From positions 1-64,000 of the forward strand of contig JAEUHI010000077.1 in the NCBI GenBank assembly GCA_016795385.1: a DNA stretch of 64,000 nt. The letters are read 5' to 3'. Positions 54,848 to 63,091 of this stretch are shown here, in pieces (within the stretch, counting starts at the first letter, position 1; each line of letters begins with the position of its first letter). Below the pieces are notes generated by a model, which had not been told where the DNA came from, ran no database searches, and was given only the letters and a program-made list of their open reading frames with translations. This DNA is from Verrucomicrobiales bacterium. Its GTDB lineage: Bacteria > Verrucomicrobiota > Verrucomicrobiia > Verrucomicrobiales > DEV007. The position numbers were made by a program, and so were the translations under genes.

Positions 54848-55311
54848 TTGTCCTTGGTGTTGCGCCCGTGGATGGGCGGGATGAGGGCGGAGGAAATGGT
54901 GAGTTTGCCGGAGCGGACGCCTTTGCAGGTGATGAGCTCGTCGGCGATCGCCTTTAGCCGCGAGGCCGGGCCCTGCACGAGGATGACCTCCATGGTGTGG
55001 TTGTCCTCGAGGAGGACGTGCTGTTTGCTGATGACCTCGGCGATGTGCGATCGCTCGATCTCGGCGAGGGCCTGGAGGAGGCCGGGCTTCGACTCATCGT
55101 AGAAAAGCGTGATGGTCCCGGCCATGACGCGGTCGCCGTGCTCCTGATAATGGTCGGTGAGGCTCTGATGGATCATCTCCGAGATCGCCTGCGAACGGTT
55201 TTCAAAGCCGCGCGAAACGACGAGACGGTCGAGCTCATCAAAGACGGCAGGCGGCAGCGAAACGCTGATGCGCTTCACTCCGGGGCCGCGGTTGGATTCT
55301 TCTCCACTCAT
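54844..55311 (-). CDS. NikR-like ribbon-helix-helix regulator with altered metal site
   Basis: A 155-residue protein with the NikR layout: N-terminal ribbon-helix-helix (VKRISVSLPPAVFDELDRLV, SRGFENRSQAISEMI) and a C-terminal ACT-like domain (GTITLFYDESKPGLLQALAE, HVLLEDNHTMEVILVQGP). In E. coli NikR nickel is held by H76, H87, H89 and C95. Aligned here by eye without gaps these are R87, H98, L100 and T106, so only one ligand remains. It probably senses something else. First gene of the operon with the DUF1989 pair and the carboxylase. ATG 55311 is taken as start. Confidence 0.85.
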   Translation of the reverse strand: MSGEESNRGPGVKRISVSLPPAVFDELDRLVVSRGFENRSQAISEMIHQSLTDHYQEHGDRVMAGTITLFYDESKPGLLQALAEIERSHIAEVISKQHVLLEDNHTMEVILVQGPASRLKAIADELITCKGVRSGKLTISSALIPPIHGRNTKDK

Positions 55312-55314
55312 TTC

Positions 55315-55342
55315 AGTAATAATTTCTTTAGCAGAAGTAATA
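55315..55342. promoter_or_regulatory. Direct repeat before the NikR-like gene
   Basis: AGTAATA occurs at 55315-55321 and again at 55336-55342, 21 bases (two helix turns) apart, directly upstream of the NikR-like start. The spacing suits a ribbon-helix-helix tetramer, which binds two half sites on one face. The region also lies 90 bases before the divergent sulfatase gene. Weak support. Confidence 0.3.
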
Positions 55343-55430
55343 CCAACTCCCGGCCGAGTCGAAGATTTTTCTGCAAATCCCGCTTCGCTCGGTGCAACGT
55401 CCTTGGTCCGAGGGGGTTTCCTCGGCCGTG

Positions 55431-56894
55431 ATGACACGAATCCTTTCCACCGCGCTCGCCTTGCTGGTTTCCCTCGCCAATGCCGTCGCCGCGGACCGGC
55501 CGAACGTGATCTTCATCCTCGCCGACGATCTCGGCTACACCGACCTCGGATGCCAGGGCAGCGGCTACTACGAGACTCCGCAGATCGATCGTCTCGCGGC
55601 GTCCGGGATGCGTTTCACCAATCATCACCACGCGCAGAATTGCCAGCCGACCCGGGCCGCCCTGATGTCGGGTCAATATGGAGCCCGCACCGGGGTTTAC
55701 ACCGTGGGCGGGATCGATCGATTCGACTGGAGCAATCGCCCCCTGCGCCCGGTCGACAATGTCACGACTCTCCCGCTCGACCGCATCACCATCGCGCAGT
55801 CGCTGCAGGGCGCCGGCTACGCCACGGCGATGTTCGGGAAGTGGCATCTCGGAGAAAAGGGCGATTACCATCCCGGGAAACGCGGCTTCGATGAAGCGAT
55901 CGTCTCGAACGGAAAACATTTCGACTTCACGACGGATCCGCCGGTCGAAGTGCCCGAGGGGGCTTATCTCGCCGACTTCCTCACCGATAAGGCCGAGGAC
56001 TTCATCCGGCGGAAAAAGGACGGGCCGTTTTTCCTCTACCTGCCGCACTTCGGCGTCCACTCGCCCTATCAGGCGAAGCCGGAATTGATCGAGCATTTCA
56101 AAAAGAAGGCTCCGGCAGGTGGTCACCACGATCCGGTCTACGCCGCGATGATCAAAAGTGTCGATGAAAGCGTGGGCCGGATTCTCGACCTACTCGATGA
56201 ATTGAAGCTGGCCGAAAATACCGTCGTGGTCTTCGCGAGCGACAATGGCGGCGTCGGCGGTTACACGCGCGAAGGCATCAAGCAAGGCGGCGATGTCACC
56301 GACAACGCACCGCTCCGCTCCGGCAAGGGAAGCCACTACGAAGGAGGCACGCGGGTTCCTCTCATCGTCCGCTGGCCGGGAGTGACGAAGGAAGGCTCGA
56401 CCTGCGGGGCGGCGACGATCCACGTCGATCTCCCCGCCACCTTTCTCGAGATGGCGCAGGCCCCGGCTCCAGACCAGCCCCGCGATGGCGAGAGCCTTGT
56501 CGCCTTGCTAAAAGATCCCTCTGCTTCCCTGAAGCGCACCGCGATTTTCCAACACATGCCCGGCTACCTCGGGGCGGGCAAAGACTCATGGCGGACGACT
56601 CCCGTCGGGGTGATCCAGGAAGGCGACTGGAAACTGATGGAGTTTTTCGAGGACGGTAGGCTCGAGCTCTACGATCTCGCGACGGACCTCGGCGAGACGA
56701 AAAACCTCGCCTCCACCCATCCTGACAAAACCGCCGAATTGCATACAAAACTCAAAACTTGGCGTCAGGAAGTCGGCGCGGCCATGCCCACCCCGAACGA
56801 AGGCGCGACCGAAGCTCCCGCAAAGAAAAAGGGCGGCAAAGGGAAGGGAAAAGGCAAAGGGGAAGGCAAGGGAAAAAGAAAGAGCCAAGCCTGA
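55431..56894 (+). CDS. Sulfatase (arylsulfatase type), exported
   Basis: A 487-residue sulfatase with a signal peptide (LSTALALLVSLANAVAA). Seen: NVIFILADDLGYTDLGCQGS with the metal Asp pair, the active-site sequence CQPTRAALMSGQYGARTG (C-x-P-x-R, with Cys turned to formylglycine), FGKWHLGEKG, and FASDNGGVGG. It needs a formylglycine-generating enzyme, not found here. Acts in the periplasm or outside on sulfated sugars such as those of algal polymers. The last 25 residues are almost only Lys and Gly (see finding). Confidence 0.93.
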   Translation: MTRILSTALALLVSLANAVAADRPNVIFILADDLGYTDLGCQGSGYYETPQIDRLAASGMRFTNHHHAQNCQPTRAALMSGQYGARTGVYTVGGIDRFDWSNRPLRPVDNVTTLPLDRITIAQSLQGAGYATAMFGKWHLGEKGDYHPGKRGFDEAIVSNGKHFDFTTDPPVEVPEGAYLADFLTDKAEDFIRRKKDGPFFLYLPHFGVHSPYQAKPELIEHFKKKAPAGGHHDPVYAAMIKSVDESVGRILDLLDELKLAENTVVVFASDNGGVGGYTREGIKQGGDVTDNAPLRSGKGSHYEGGTRVPLIVRWPGVTKEGSTCGAATIHVDLPATFLEMAQAPAPDQPRDGESLVALLKDPSASLKRTAIFQHMPGYLGAGKDSWRTTPVGVIQEGDWKLMEFFEDGRLELYDLATDLGETKNLASTHPDKTAELHTKLKTWRQEVGAAMPTPNEGATEAPAKKKGGKGKGKGKGEGKGKRKSQA

Positions 56895-56970
56895 TCCATG
56901 AGGCGGTCGCATCGCGTTCCGCCGGTCAATTCATTTGCAATGGAACGGAATCTGCCGGTTCATTGCGGCG

Positions 56971-58506
56971 ATGGAAGAGAACCCTTTTCGAGAAGCCGAC
57001 CTCAGTCTCCGGAACCACCCGGAGTCTTGCATTCTCGTGATCTTTGGAGCGACCGGCGACCTCACCCACCGCAAGCTCATCCCCGCGCTCTACAATCTGG
57101 CCGCGGACGGCGATTTGCCGGCGGGTCTCCGGGTCGTCGGATTCGCGCGTCGTGAAAAGTCCGATGAAGAGTTCCGCAAGGGTCTCGAGGAACTGAACCG
57201 CGAGGTCTCCCGCCAGGGACACAATGACGATCTCTGGGCGCGCTTTTCGCAGAACATCACCTACCACACGAGCGAGTTCAGCGATCACGAGGGGTACCTC
57301 GCGCTCAAGAAGCGGCTCGATGCGATGGAGGCGGAAGGGGCGAGTCCGAACCGGCTTTATTACCTCGCCTCGGCTCCGGAGTTCTTCGACGACATCCTCC
57401 TGCACCTCCGCCAATCGGGCCTGAACCGCTCGAAGAACGGCTGGTGCCGCGCCGTCGTCGAGAAGCCTTTCGGCACCGATCTGGCAACGGCCCAGCATCT
57501 CAACCAGGTCGTCAACGAGACTTTCGCGGAGGAACACACCTATCGCATCGACCACTACCTCGGCAAGGAGACGGCGCAGAACATCATGGTGCTGCGCTTC
57601 GCCAACCAGCTCTTCGAGGTGCTGTGGAACAACCGCTTCATCGACCACGTCCAGATCACCTGCGCCGAGCACCTCGGCATGGAAGGCGGACGCGGCGGCT
57701 ACTACGACAAGTCGGGTGCCCTGCGCGACATGGTGCAGAATCACCTCCTCCAGCTCCTCAGTCTCGTCGCGATGGAGCCGCCCGCCGATCTCTCGGCCGA
57801 CGGGGTGCGCGATGAAAAGGTGAAAGTGCTCAAATCGCTCCGTCCTTTCCGCAATGTCGAGGAAGTCGCCGCCAACGTGGTGCGGGCGCAATACACCGCG
57901 GGGACCGTCAACGGCACCGAGGTTCCCGGTTACCGCCGTGAGGATCGGGTCAACCCCGGCTCGATGACGGAGAGCTACGTGGCGCTGAAGATCATGATCG
58001 ATACCTGGCGCTGGGCCGGGGTGCCTTTCTACATGCGCATGGGCAAACGCCTCCCCCGCAAGGGCACGGAGATCTCGATCCATTTCAAGGACGCGCCGAA
58101 GGTGCTCTTCAATGCCGCTCCGGGATCGGAGGCGATGCCAGGGAACGTGCTCGTCATCCGCATCCAGCCGAACGAGGGCATCTCCCTCGGGATCCGCTCG
58201 AAGCGCCCCGGACCCGCCGCGACCCTGCAGGCAGTGAAGATGGATTTCCTTTACCAGACGAGCTTCGGCAAAGGCAGTCCCGAGGCCTACGAGCGTCTCC
58301 TCCTCGATGCGATGGCCGGCGACGCGACGCTTTTCGCCCGAAAGGATGAAGTCGAGACCGCTTGGCGCTACGTCGATCAGATCGAGAATGCCTGGCACCA
58401 GTCGCCGAATCCTCCGAAGATGGCCGAATACCCGGCCGGCTCCTGGGGGCCGAAGGAAGCCGACGAACTCCTCGAGCAAAGCGGTCACGAATGGCGGCGA
58501 CTTTGA
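56971..58506 (+). CDS. zwf: Glucose-6-phosphate 1-dehydrogenase
   Basis: G6PDH, 511 residues. First step of the oxidative pentose phosphate pathway. Seen: the cofactor motif GATGDLTHRKLIPALYNL near residue 30, the active-site signature RIDHYLGKE, and KPFGTD. The C-terminal dimer region is complete. ATG 56971 (MEENPF) is preferred over ATG 56935; 76 bases separate it from the sulfatase stop. Its stop overlaps the next gene by 16 bases. Confidence 0.96.
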   Translation: MEENPFREADLSLRNHPESCILVIFGATGDLTHRKLIPALYNLAADGDLPAGLRVVGFARREKSDEEFRKGLEELNREVSRQGHNDDLWARFSQNITYHTSEFSDHEGYLALKKRLDAMEAEGASPNRLYYLASAPEFFDDILLHLRQSGLNRSKNGWCRAVVEKPFGTDLATAQHLNQVVNETFAEEHTYRIDHYLGKETAQNIMVLRFANQLFEVLWNNRFIDHVQITCAEHLGMEGGRGGYYDKSGALRDMVQNHLLQLLSLVAMEPPADLSADGVRDEKVKVLKSLRPFRNVEEVAANVVRAQYTAGTVNGTEVPGYRREDRVNPGSMTESYVALKIMIDTWRWAGVPFYMRMGKRLPRKGTEISIHFKDAPKVLFNAAPGSEAMPGNVLVIRIQPNEGISLGIRSKRPGPAATLQAVKMDFLYQTSFGKGSPEAYERLLLDAMAGDATLFARKDEVETAWRYVDQIENAWHQSPNPPKMAEYPAGSWGPKEADELLEQSGHEWRRL

Positions 58507-59285
58507 AATTGGTGGGCGTAAAGAGTGGCCTGCTTGGCGCCTTTGCTCTGGGTGCTCTCGTCGTTCGCGGCGAGGAGACGCCGCCCGCGCCCATCCCCGC
58601 ACCGGCTCCGCTGATCCTGAAAAAATTCGCGGGCGACGTCTTCAATCTCGATCAGTTCAACCTCCAGATCCCGATCGACGACGATGGCGACGGGATTTCC
58701 GATGTCGTCGCGATGCCGCTGCTGCGGAACTTCGAGGATCCCGCCTTTTTCCATATCGACAAGCTGGGCGAGGCCATCGTCTTCCGCACCCGGAGGGGCG
58801 ACGCCCGCATGGAGGGCGCGACTCATCCTCGCTGTGAAATGCGCGAGTTGAAAAAGGGCACCGAGGAACCCGCCTCGTGGAGCACGACGGATGGCAAGGT
58901 TCACAACTTCTCGACGACCCTCGCTTTCACCCGCGTGCCGGAGGACGGCACTCCGGTGGTCGGCGTTTCGCTCTGGGGAGACCAAGGCGAAGCCCTCGCC
59001 GTGCGCCACGAAAAGGGCCGGGTGGTGATGTCGCGGGCGGGCCTGGAGCCTTTCGTGTTGGAAGAATCCTACGTCGCCGGGACTCCGTTCGAGTTCATGA
59101 TCCTGCTCGACAAGGGAAGGGTCCGTCTCCTGCGCGACACCCAACAGATCGCCGAATGGCCGCTCGAGGCGGAGGGCTTGCAATTCCGCTTCGGTGTCGT
59201 GATGGAGGCCGAGGCTCCGGAGAGCGGCGATCCCAAAGCGGCGGCCGAGGTCACTTTCTGGAAGCTTTACCTGACGCGCCGGTGA
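58491..59285 (+). CDS. Polysaccharide lyase family 7-like (alginate lyase 2 fold) exported protein
   Basis: A 264-residue exported protein. Leader SGLLGAFALGALVVRG, a short Pro-rich segment, then a fold like PL7: FNLDQFNLQIPIDDDGDGIS, AIVFRTRRGD, HPRCEMREL (compare RSELRE of alginate lyases), VHNFSTTLAFTRVPE and FRFGVVMEAEAP. Where active lyases have the QIH triad strand, this protein has VVGVSLWGD, and the Y-x-K-x-G-x-Y strand is not clear, so activity is doubtful. DDDGDG may bind calcium. It starts inside the end of zwf, so the two are coupled. Confidence 0.6.
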   Translation: MAATLKLVGVKSGLLGAFALGALVVRGEETPPAPIPAPAPLILKKFAGDVFNLDQFNLQIPIDDDGDGISDVVAMPLLRNFEDPAFFHIDKLGEAIVFRTRRGDARMEGATHPRCEMRELKKGTEEPASWSTTDGKVHNFSTTLAFTRVPEDGTPVVGVSLWGDQGEALAVRHEKGRVVMSRAGLEPFVLEESYVAGTPFEFMILLDKGRVRLLRDTQQIAEWPLEAEGLQFRFGVVMEAEAPESGDPKAAAEVTFWKLYLTRR

Positions 59286-59303
59286 TCCGGCCACCCGTCT
59301 CGG

Positions 59304-60143
59304 TCACCCGCCGTCGAGGATCGCTTCGGTCATGCGGAGGGCTTCGAGATTCGGCCGCACCTCGTGGACGCGATGCAGCCGCACGCCTTGCTCGCGCGCG
59401 TGGGAGGTGATCGCCACGGTACCCCAGGCCCGGTCTTCGGGACGGTCGGATCCCGTCACCTTCGCGAGAAAGGATTTGCGCGAGACCCCGAGGAGGATGG
59501 GCCGCCCGTTCACGGTGTAGCGGTCGAGTTCGCGCAGGATCGCGAGATTGTGATCGAGCGTCTTGCCGAATCCGATGCCGGGATCGAAGACAACCGATTC
59601 CTCCGCGACGCCCGCCGCGAGGAGGGCCTCCAGCCGCTCGCGGAAAAAGGTGGTGATTTCCCCGTGAAGATCGGTGTAAACGGGATCGACCTGCATCGTG
59701 CGCGGCGTTCCCCGCATGTGCATGACGACGAGCCCCGCTCCGCTCGCGGCGGCGACCTCGACCATCTCCGCATCACGGAAACCGCGGACATCGTTGATCA
59801 CTCTCGCACCGGAGGCGACGGCGGCGGCGGCCACGCCGGCCTTGCAGGTATCGATCGAGAGGATCGTGTCGGGACACTCCGCGGCGAGCCTTGAAATCAC
59901 CGGGAGGACGCGGCGCAGTTCCTCCGCTTCATCCACTTCCGCGGCACCGGGGCGCGTCGATTCACCACCGATGTCGATGAGGGCCGCGCCTTCTTCGATG
60001 AGGCGCTTCGCCTGCTCCACCGCCGCATCGACCGTGGCGAAGAGACCGCCGTCGGAAAACGAATCAGGGGTCACATTGACGATGCCCATGATCCCACCGT
60101 GACGGGAGAGATCGAGGGTGCGGTCGAGACAACGCCACTTCAT
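59304..60143 (-). CDS. folP: Dihydropteroate synthase
   Basis: FolP, 279 residues. Joins the pterin pyrophosphate to p-aminobenzoate in folate synthesis. Seen: IMGIVNVTPDSFSDGG, LIDIGGESTRPGAAEV, INDVRGFRD, LVVMHMRGTPRTMQ, and the pterin-site loop DPGIGFGKTLDHNLAILREL followed by LLGVSRKSFL. Normal length. It converges with the PL7-like gene (18-base gap). A hairpin separates it from bioB. Confidence 0.96.
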   Translation of the reverse strand: MKWRCLDRTLDLSRHGGIMGIVNVTPDSFSDGGLFATVDAAVEQAKRLIEEGAALIDIGGESTRPGAAEVDEAEELRRVLPVISRLAAECPDTILSIDTCKAGVAAAAVASGARVINDVRGFRDAEMVEVAAASGAGLVVMHMRGTPRTMQVDPVYTDLHGEITTFFRERLEALLAAGVAEESVVFDPGIGFGKTLDHNLAILRELDRYTVNGRPILLGVSRKSFLAKVTGSDRPEDRAWGTVAITSHAREQGVRLHRVHEVRPNLEALRMTEAILDGG

Positions 60144-60170
60144 GGTTCGCTAGGGTGGGTCGGACTCTAC

Positions 60171-60190
60171 GGGCGACAGGAATGTCGCCC
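60171..60190. repeat. Compact palindrome between bioB and folP
   Basis: A perfect 8-bp stem GGGCGACA / TGTCGCCC with a four-base loop GGAA lies 40 bases after the bioB stop and 27 bases before folP on the same strand. No T-run follows, so it is not a clear terminator. The form suggests a dispersed intergenic palindrome or an RNA processing site. Confidence 0.5.
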
Positions 60191-60230
60191 CTCCTTGGCA
60201 GCTTGCGCGCGCTGGAGCGAAGTGTGGAAA

Positions 60231-61226
60231 TCAAGCCAGCGCCGGCGCGAGGGGACGGCACGACTCGGCTTCGGGCGCGGTGAGGTCGCGGTTCGGCTTT
60301 TGGGGCTGGAGGCCGAGTTTGCGGAGGAGATTGAGATCGGCCTCCGACTGGGGATTGCCGGTGGTGAGCAGCTTGTCGCCGTAGAAGATCGAGTTCGCCC
60401 CGGCGAAGAAGCAGAGCGCCTGGAGCTCCTCGCTCATCTGCTTGCGTCCGGCCGAGAGACGGACCTTGGCGTTGGGAATGGCAATGCGGGCGAGGGCGAT
60501 CATGCGCACGACCTCGAAGGAATCGACCCCCTGTGATTCCGCGAGCGGCGTGCCCGGGATGGGCACGAGCGAGTTGATCGGCACGCTCTCGGGCTGGGGA
60601 TTGAAATTGCTGAGGATCTCGAGCATGCGGAGGCGGTCCTCCGTCGATTCACCAAGGCCGAGGATGCCGCCCGAGCAGACGGACATGCCCGCGTCCTGCA
60701 CGTGGCGCAGGGTGTTGAGGCGGTCCTGATAGGTGTGGGTCGAGACGATGTTCGTGTAGTGCTCGGGCGAGGTGTCGATGTTGTGATTGTAGGCGGTGAC
60801 TCCGGCCTCTTTGAGCTTTGCGGCCTCGACCGGGCCGAGTTCGCCGAGGGTGGTGCACACTTCCATGCCGAGCTCGCTCACACTCGAGACGATGTCGAGG
60901 ACCTGGTCGAAGCGCTTCGTGCCGTCCTTCACACCCTTCCAGGCCGCGCCCATGCAGAAGCGGGTCGAGCCCTGTTCGCGGGCGAGGCGGGCACGCTCGA
61001 GGATTTCATCCTTCTCCATGAGACGCTCCGCGGCGACTCCGGTGGAGTAGCGGGCCGACTGGGCGCAGTAGGAGCAATCCTCCGAGCAGCCGCCCGTTTT
61101 GATGCTGAGGAGGGTGCAGAGCTGCACCTCGTTCTCCGGCCAGTGCGCCTCGTGGACCTTGCGCGAACGCTGGATCAGATCGAAAAAGGGGAGGGAATAG
61201 AGCTGGGAAAGTTCGTCGAACTGCAT
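60231..61226 (-). CDS. bioB: Biotin synthase
   Basis: BioB, 331 residues from ATG 61226. A radical SAM enzyme that inserts sulfur into dethiobiotin. Seen: the 4Fe-4S motif C-x3-C-x2-C in TGGCSEDCSYCAQSA, YNHNIDTSPEHY, CSGGILGLGES, LVPIPGTPL, and RLSAGRKQM with the Arg of the 2Fe-2S site. The biotin product is needed by the carboxylase at 49840. The longer upstream frame overlaps the next gene and is not used. Confidence 0.96.
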   Translation of the reverse strand: MQFDELSQLYSLPFFDLIQRSRKVHEAHWPENEVQLCTLLSIKTGGCSEDCSYCAQSARYSTGVAAERLMEKDEILERARLAREQGSTRFCMGAAWKGVKDGTKRFDQVLDIVSSVSELGMEVCTTLGELGPVEAAKLKEAGVTAYNHNIDTSPEHYTNIVSTHTYQDRLNTLRHVQDAGMSVCSGGILGLGESTEDRLRMLEILSNFNPQPESVPINSLVPIPGTPLAESQGVDSFEVVRMIALARIAIPNAKVRLSAGRKQMSEELQALCFFAGANSIFYGDKLLTTGNPQSEADLNLLRKLGLQPQKPNRDLTAPEAESCRPLAPALA

Positions 61227-61309
61227 CGGGGAAAGTCGTCTGGAGGATTCCGTGGGTCCGGAAAGAAGACCACGAAATCGCCGGATTTCACCTGATAGTT
61301 GCGGAAAAA

Positions 61310-62038
61310 TCAGCTCGTCCAGCGTCCGCCGGGGGAAACAAAGGGCAGAGTCCCCTGCCAGGTCGCGGAATAATCGGTCTTGCCGATCGCTCCGATCATC
61401 TTCACTCCCGTGACGCGTTTCCACTCGGCGGTGAACGATTCCCCGCTGTGGCAGCCCCAGCTCTTGCAATAGGCGCCGCGGGCGAAGGCCTTGCGGTTGA
61501 TCTTCTTCAGGTCGCTCTGGTGGAGGAAGGAGCGCGAGGCTCCGAGGATGTGATTGCTGTAATCGAAGACGAAACAGAACTTGTTCGAGTGCCCGAAGAA
61601 CTCGAAGCCCGAGACCTTCACCGAGCTTCGGTTTTGCCCTGAATTGATGTAATTGATCACTTCGTCGGAACTGCTGAACCAGACGAGACGGATCTTGTAT
61701 TTGTCGCGCACGCTCTCGATGTTTGAAATGAGCGGCTGGCCGTCCTCGGCCTGACGGGTTTCGTAACCGGGGCGGTAAACCAGCCAGGTGATGTTCACGG
61801 CTCCGTTGCTCGCTTTCTGGAGCTGCTCGATGCGGATGCGGGCGGTGCGGATGAAATTCCCCCACCAGCGGTCGTGGCGATGGGCCTCGCGACGGTAACT
61901 CTCGTGCGCCATCAGGGAGGGACCTCCCGAGACGATGATGTATTCATCGTTCGGATTGAGGGCGGCCGAGGCCTCCTGCGGCGCCGCCGCGAAGGCGGAG
62001 GCGACGAGGGTGGCGATGATGAGGAGTCTTCGCGTCAT
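61310..62038 (-). CDS. Exported protein with possible Cys-His dyad, unknown
   Basis: A 242-residue protein with a signal peptide (LLIIATLVASAFAAAPQEAS). The mature part has alternating strands and helices: YIIVSGGPSLMAHESYRREA, VNITWLVYRPGYE, KIRLVWFSSSDEVINYI, SGFEFFGHSNKFCFVFDYS, YCKSWGCHSGESFTAEW. H150 after a hydrophobic strand (FEFFGHS) and C196 after another (KSWGCHSG) follow the His-then-Cys order of clan CD peptidases (caspase-type). This is inference; no family was recognised. Single gene, 83 bases before bioB. Confidence 0.65.
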   Translation of the reverse strand: MTRRLLIIATLVASAFAAAPQEASAALNPNDEYIIVSGGPSLMAHESYRREAHRHDRWWGNFIRTARIRIEQLQKASNGAVNITWLVYRPGYETRQAEDGQPLISNIESVRDKYKIRLVWFSSSDEVINYINSGQNRSSVKVSGFEFFGHSNKFCFVFDYSNHILGASRSFLHQSDLKKINRKAFARGAYCKSWGCHSGESFTAEWKRVTGVKMIGAIGKTDYSATWQGTLPFVSPGGRWTS

Positions 62039-62126
62039 GATGGGCCGTCAGGCGATGGGTCTGGTCGTGTCGGGTAGGTTACGCAAACCGGCTCGAAACG
62101 CAACCGGCGGCGGATGGCGCAATCTC

Positions 62127-62942
62127 TCAACCAAGGCCGACGAATTCCGTCACCACGTTCCAGAAGCGCTGCACCATCTGCTTACGACGCTTCGCCTCTT
62201 CTTCTTTCATGCGCTGTTCGCGCGTCGCTTCGTCGAAGGCGACGAGACGGTCGTAATGCCTCTGGATGCGGCCGACAAACCAGCGCCACGTCGTGCCGGG
62301 CTGACCGTTTTCGAGGAGGAAATGGGGACAATCCTTGTTCGGCGGATTGTAGCCCTCGCGCGGCCAGTGATAGTGCGCGCGCACGTTCTCGATCGGGATC
62401 TTGTGGTAATACATCAGCGAAGCGGCCAGCTTGGCGGTGCGCTCCATCGTCGCGAGTTGGTTGTTGCCCTGGTGCTCGCACATCTCGATGCCGATGGAAT
62501 AGCGGTTTCCCGGACCATCGAAGTCGGCGTGCTCGCCACGCTCGCTCGTCGGGAGGTGTTGGATCACCGTATCCTGCTGCACCGTGAAGTGCCAGCAAAG
62601 GTAACCGCAGACCCCGCCGCGGAGCGCTCCGCGGTTCAGAGCCTTCGCGTGGGCGTAGGCATCGCCGGTTGGATTCTGCGTGCTGTGGATCGTGATGTAT
62701 TGAGGCGTCATCTCGCGGAAGAGACGACGGCCGTATTTGCCCTCGGGAATGAGGTCGACTTTCAGATTCAGCTCTTTCTGGGCGTCGCCCGGATTGAGAG
62801 GAGTGTTCTGCACCGCCCCGAGCTCACGCTCCCAGAGTTGGCCCTTCGAGGAGGACGTGGTCTGGTTCGAGTTGCACGAGGCGAGGAGGAGCAAGGCCAC
62901 GCCAAGCGCCACCGGAGGGAGGAAGGGAAGGACACGTTTCAT
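62127..62942 (-). CDS. N-acetylmuramoyl-L-alanine amidase lipoprotein (Amidase_2)
   Basis: A 271-residue lipoprotein: lipobox LLLLASC, then an Amidase_2 domain: YITIHSTQNPTGDAYAHA, CWHFTVQQDTVIQHLP, SIGIEMCEHQ, RAHYHWPREGYNPPNKDCPH. The zinc His (HST and KDCPH) and the catalytic Glu are present. Cleaves the peptide from peptidoglycan glycan in the periplasm, probably in wall recycling or remodelling. ATG 62942 is fixed by the lipoprotein leader. Confidence 0.92.
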   Translation of the reverse strand: MKRVLPFLPPVALGVALLLLASCNSNQTTSSSKGQLWERELGAVQNTPLNPGDAQKELNLKVDLIPEGKYGRRLFREMTPQYITIHSTQNPTGDAYAHAKALNRGALRGGVCGYLCWHFTVQQDTVIQHLPTSERGEHADFDGPGNRYSIGIEMCEHQGNNQLATMERTAKLAASLMYYHKIPIENVRAHYHWPREGYNPPNKDCPHFLLENGQPGTTWRWFVGRIQRHYDRLVAFDEATREQRMKEEEAKRRKQMVQRFWNVVTEFVGLG

Positions 62943-63091
62943 GAAACCAGGAAATGGATTCGACAAATGCCCGACAATTTAAGGGACCGGGAATGGGTTC
63001 GCAAAATTAATTAAAGAAAATTTAAAAACTTCTTAGAATTGAGAATCAGCCAAACTTAATTGTCGGGAAAGGCGGGACGCCGCTTCTCCTT

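Noticed and set aside
55312..55430. Guanidine-I (ykkC) riboswitch before the carboxylase operon
   Set aside because: GGTCCGAG occurs, but on the strand of the sulfatase gene, and the other conserved parts of the motif are absent. I do not see the fold on the operon strand.
61227..61865. Long N-terminal extension of the bioB frame
   Set aside because: It overlaps the unknown exported gene on the same strand in another frame, is Arg/Pro/His-rich, and BioB family length fits ATG 61226.
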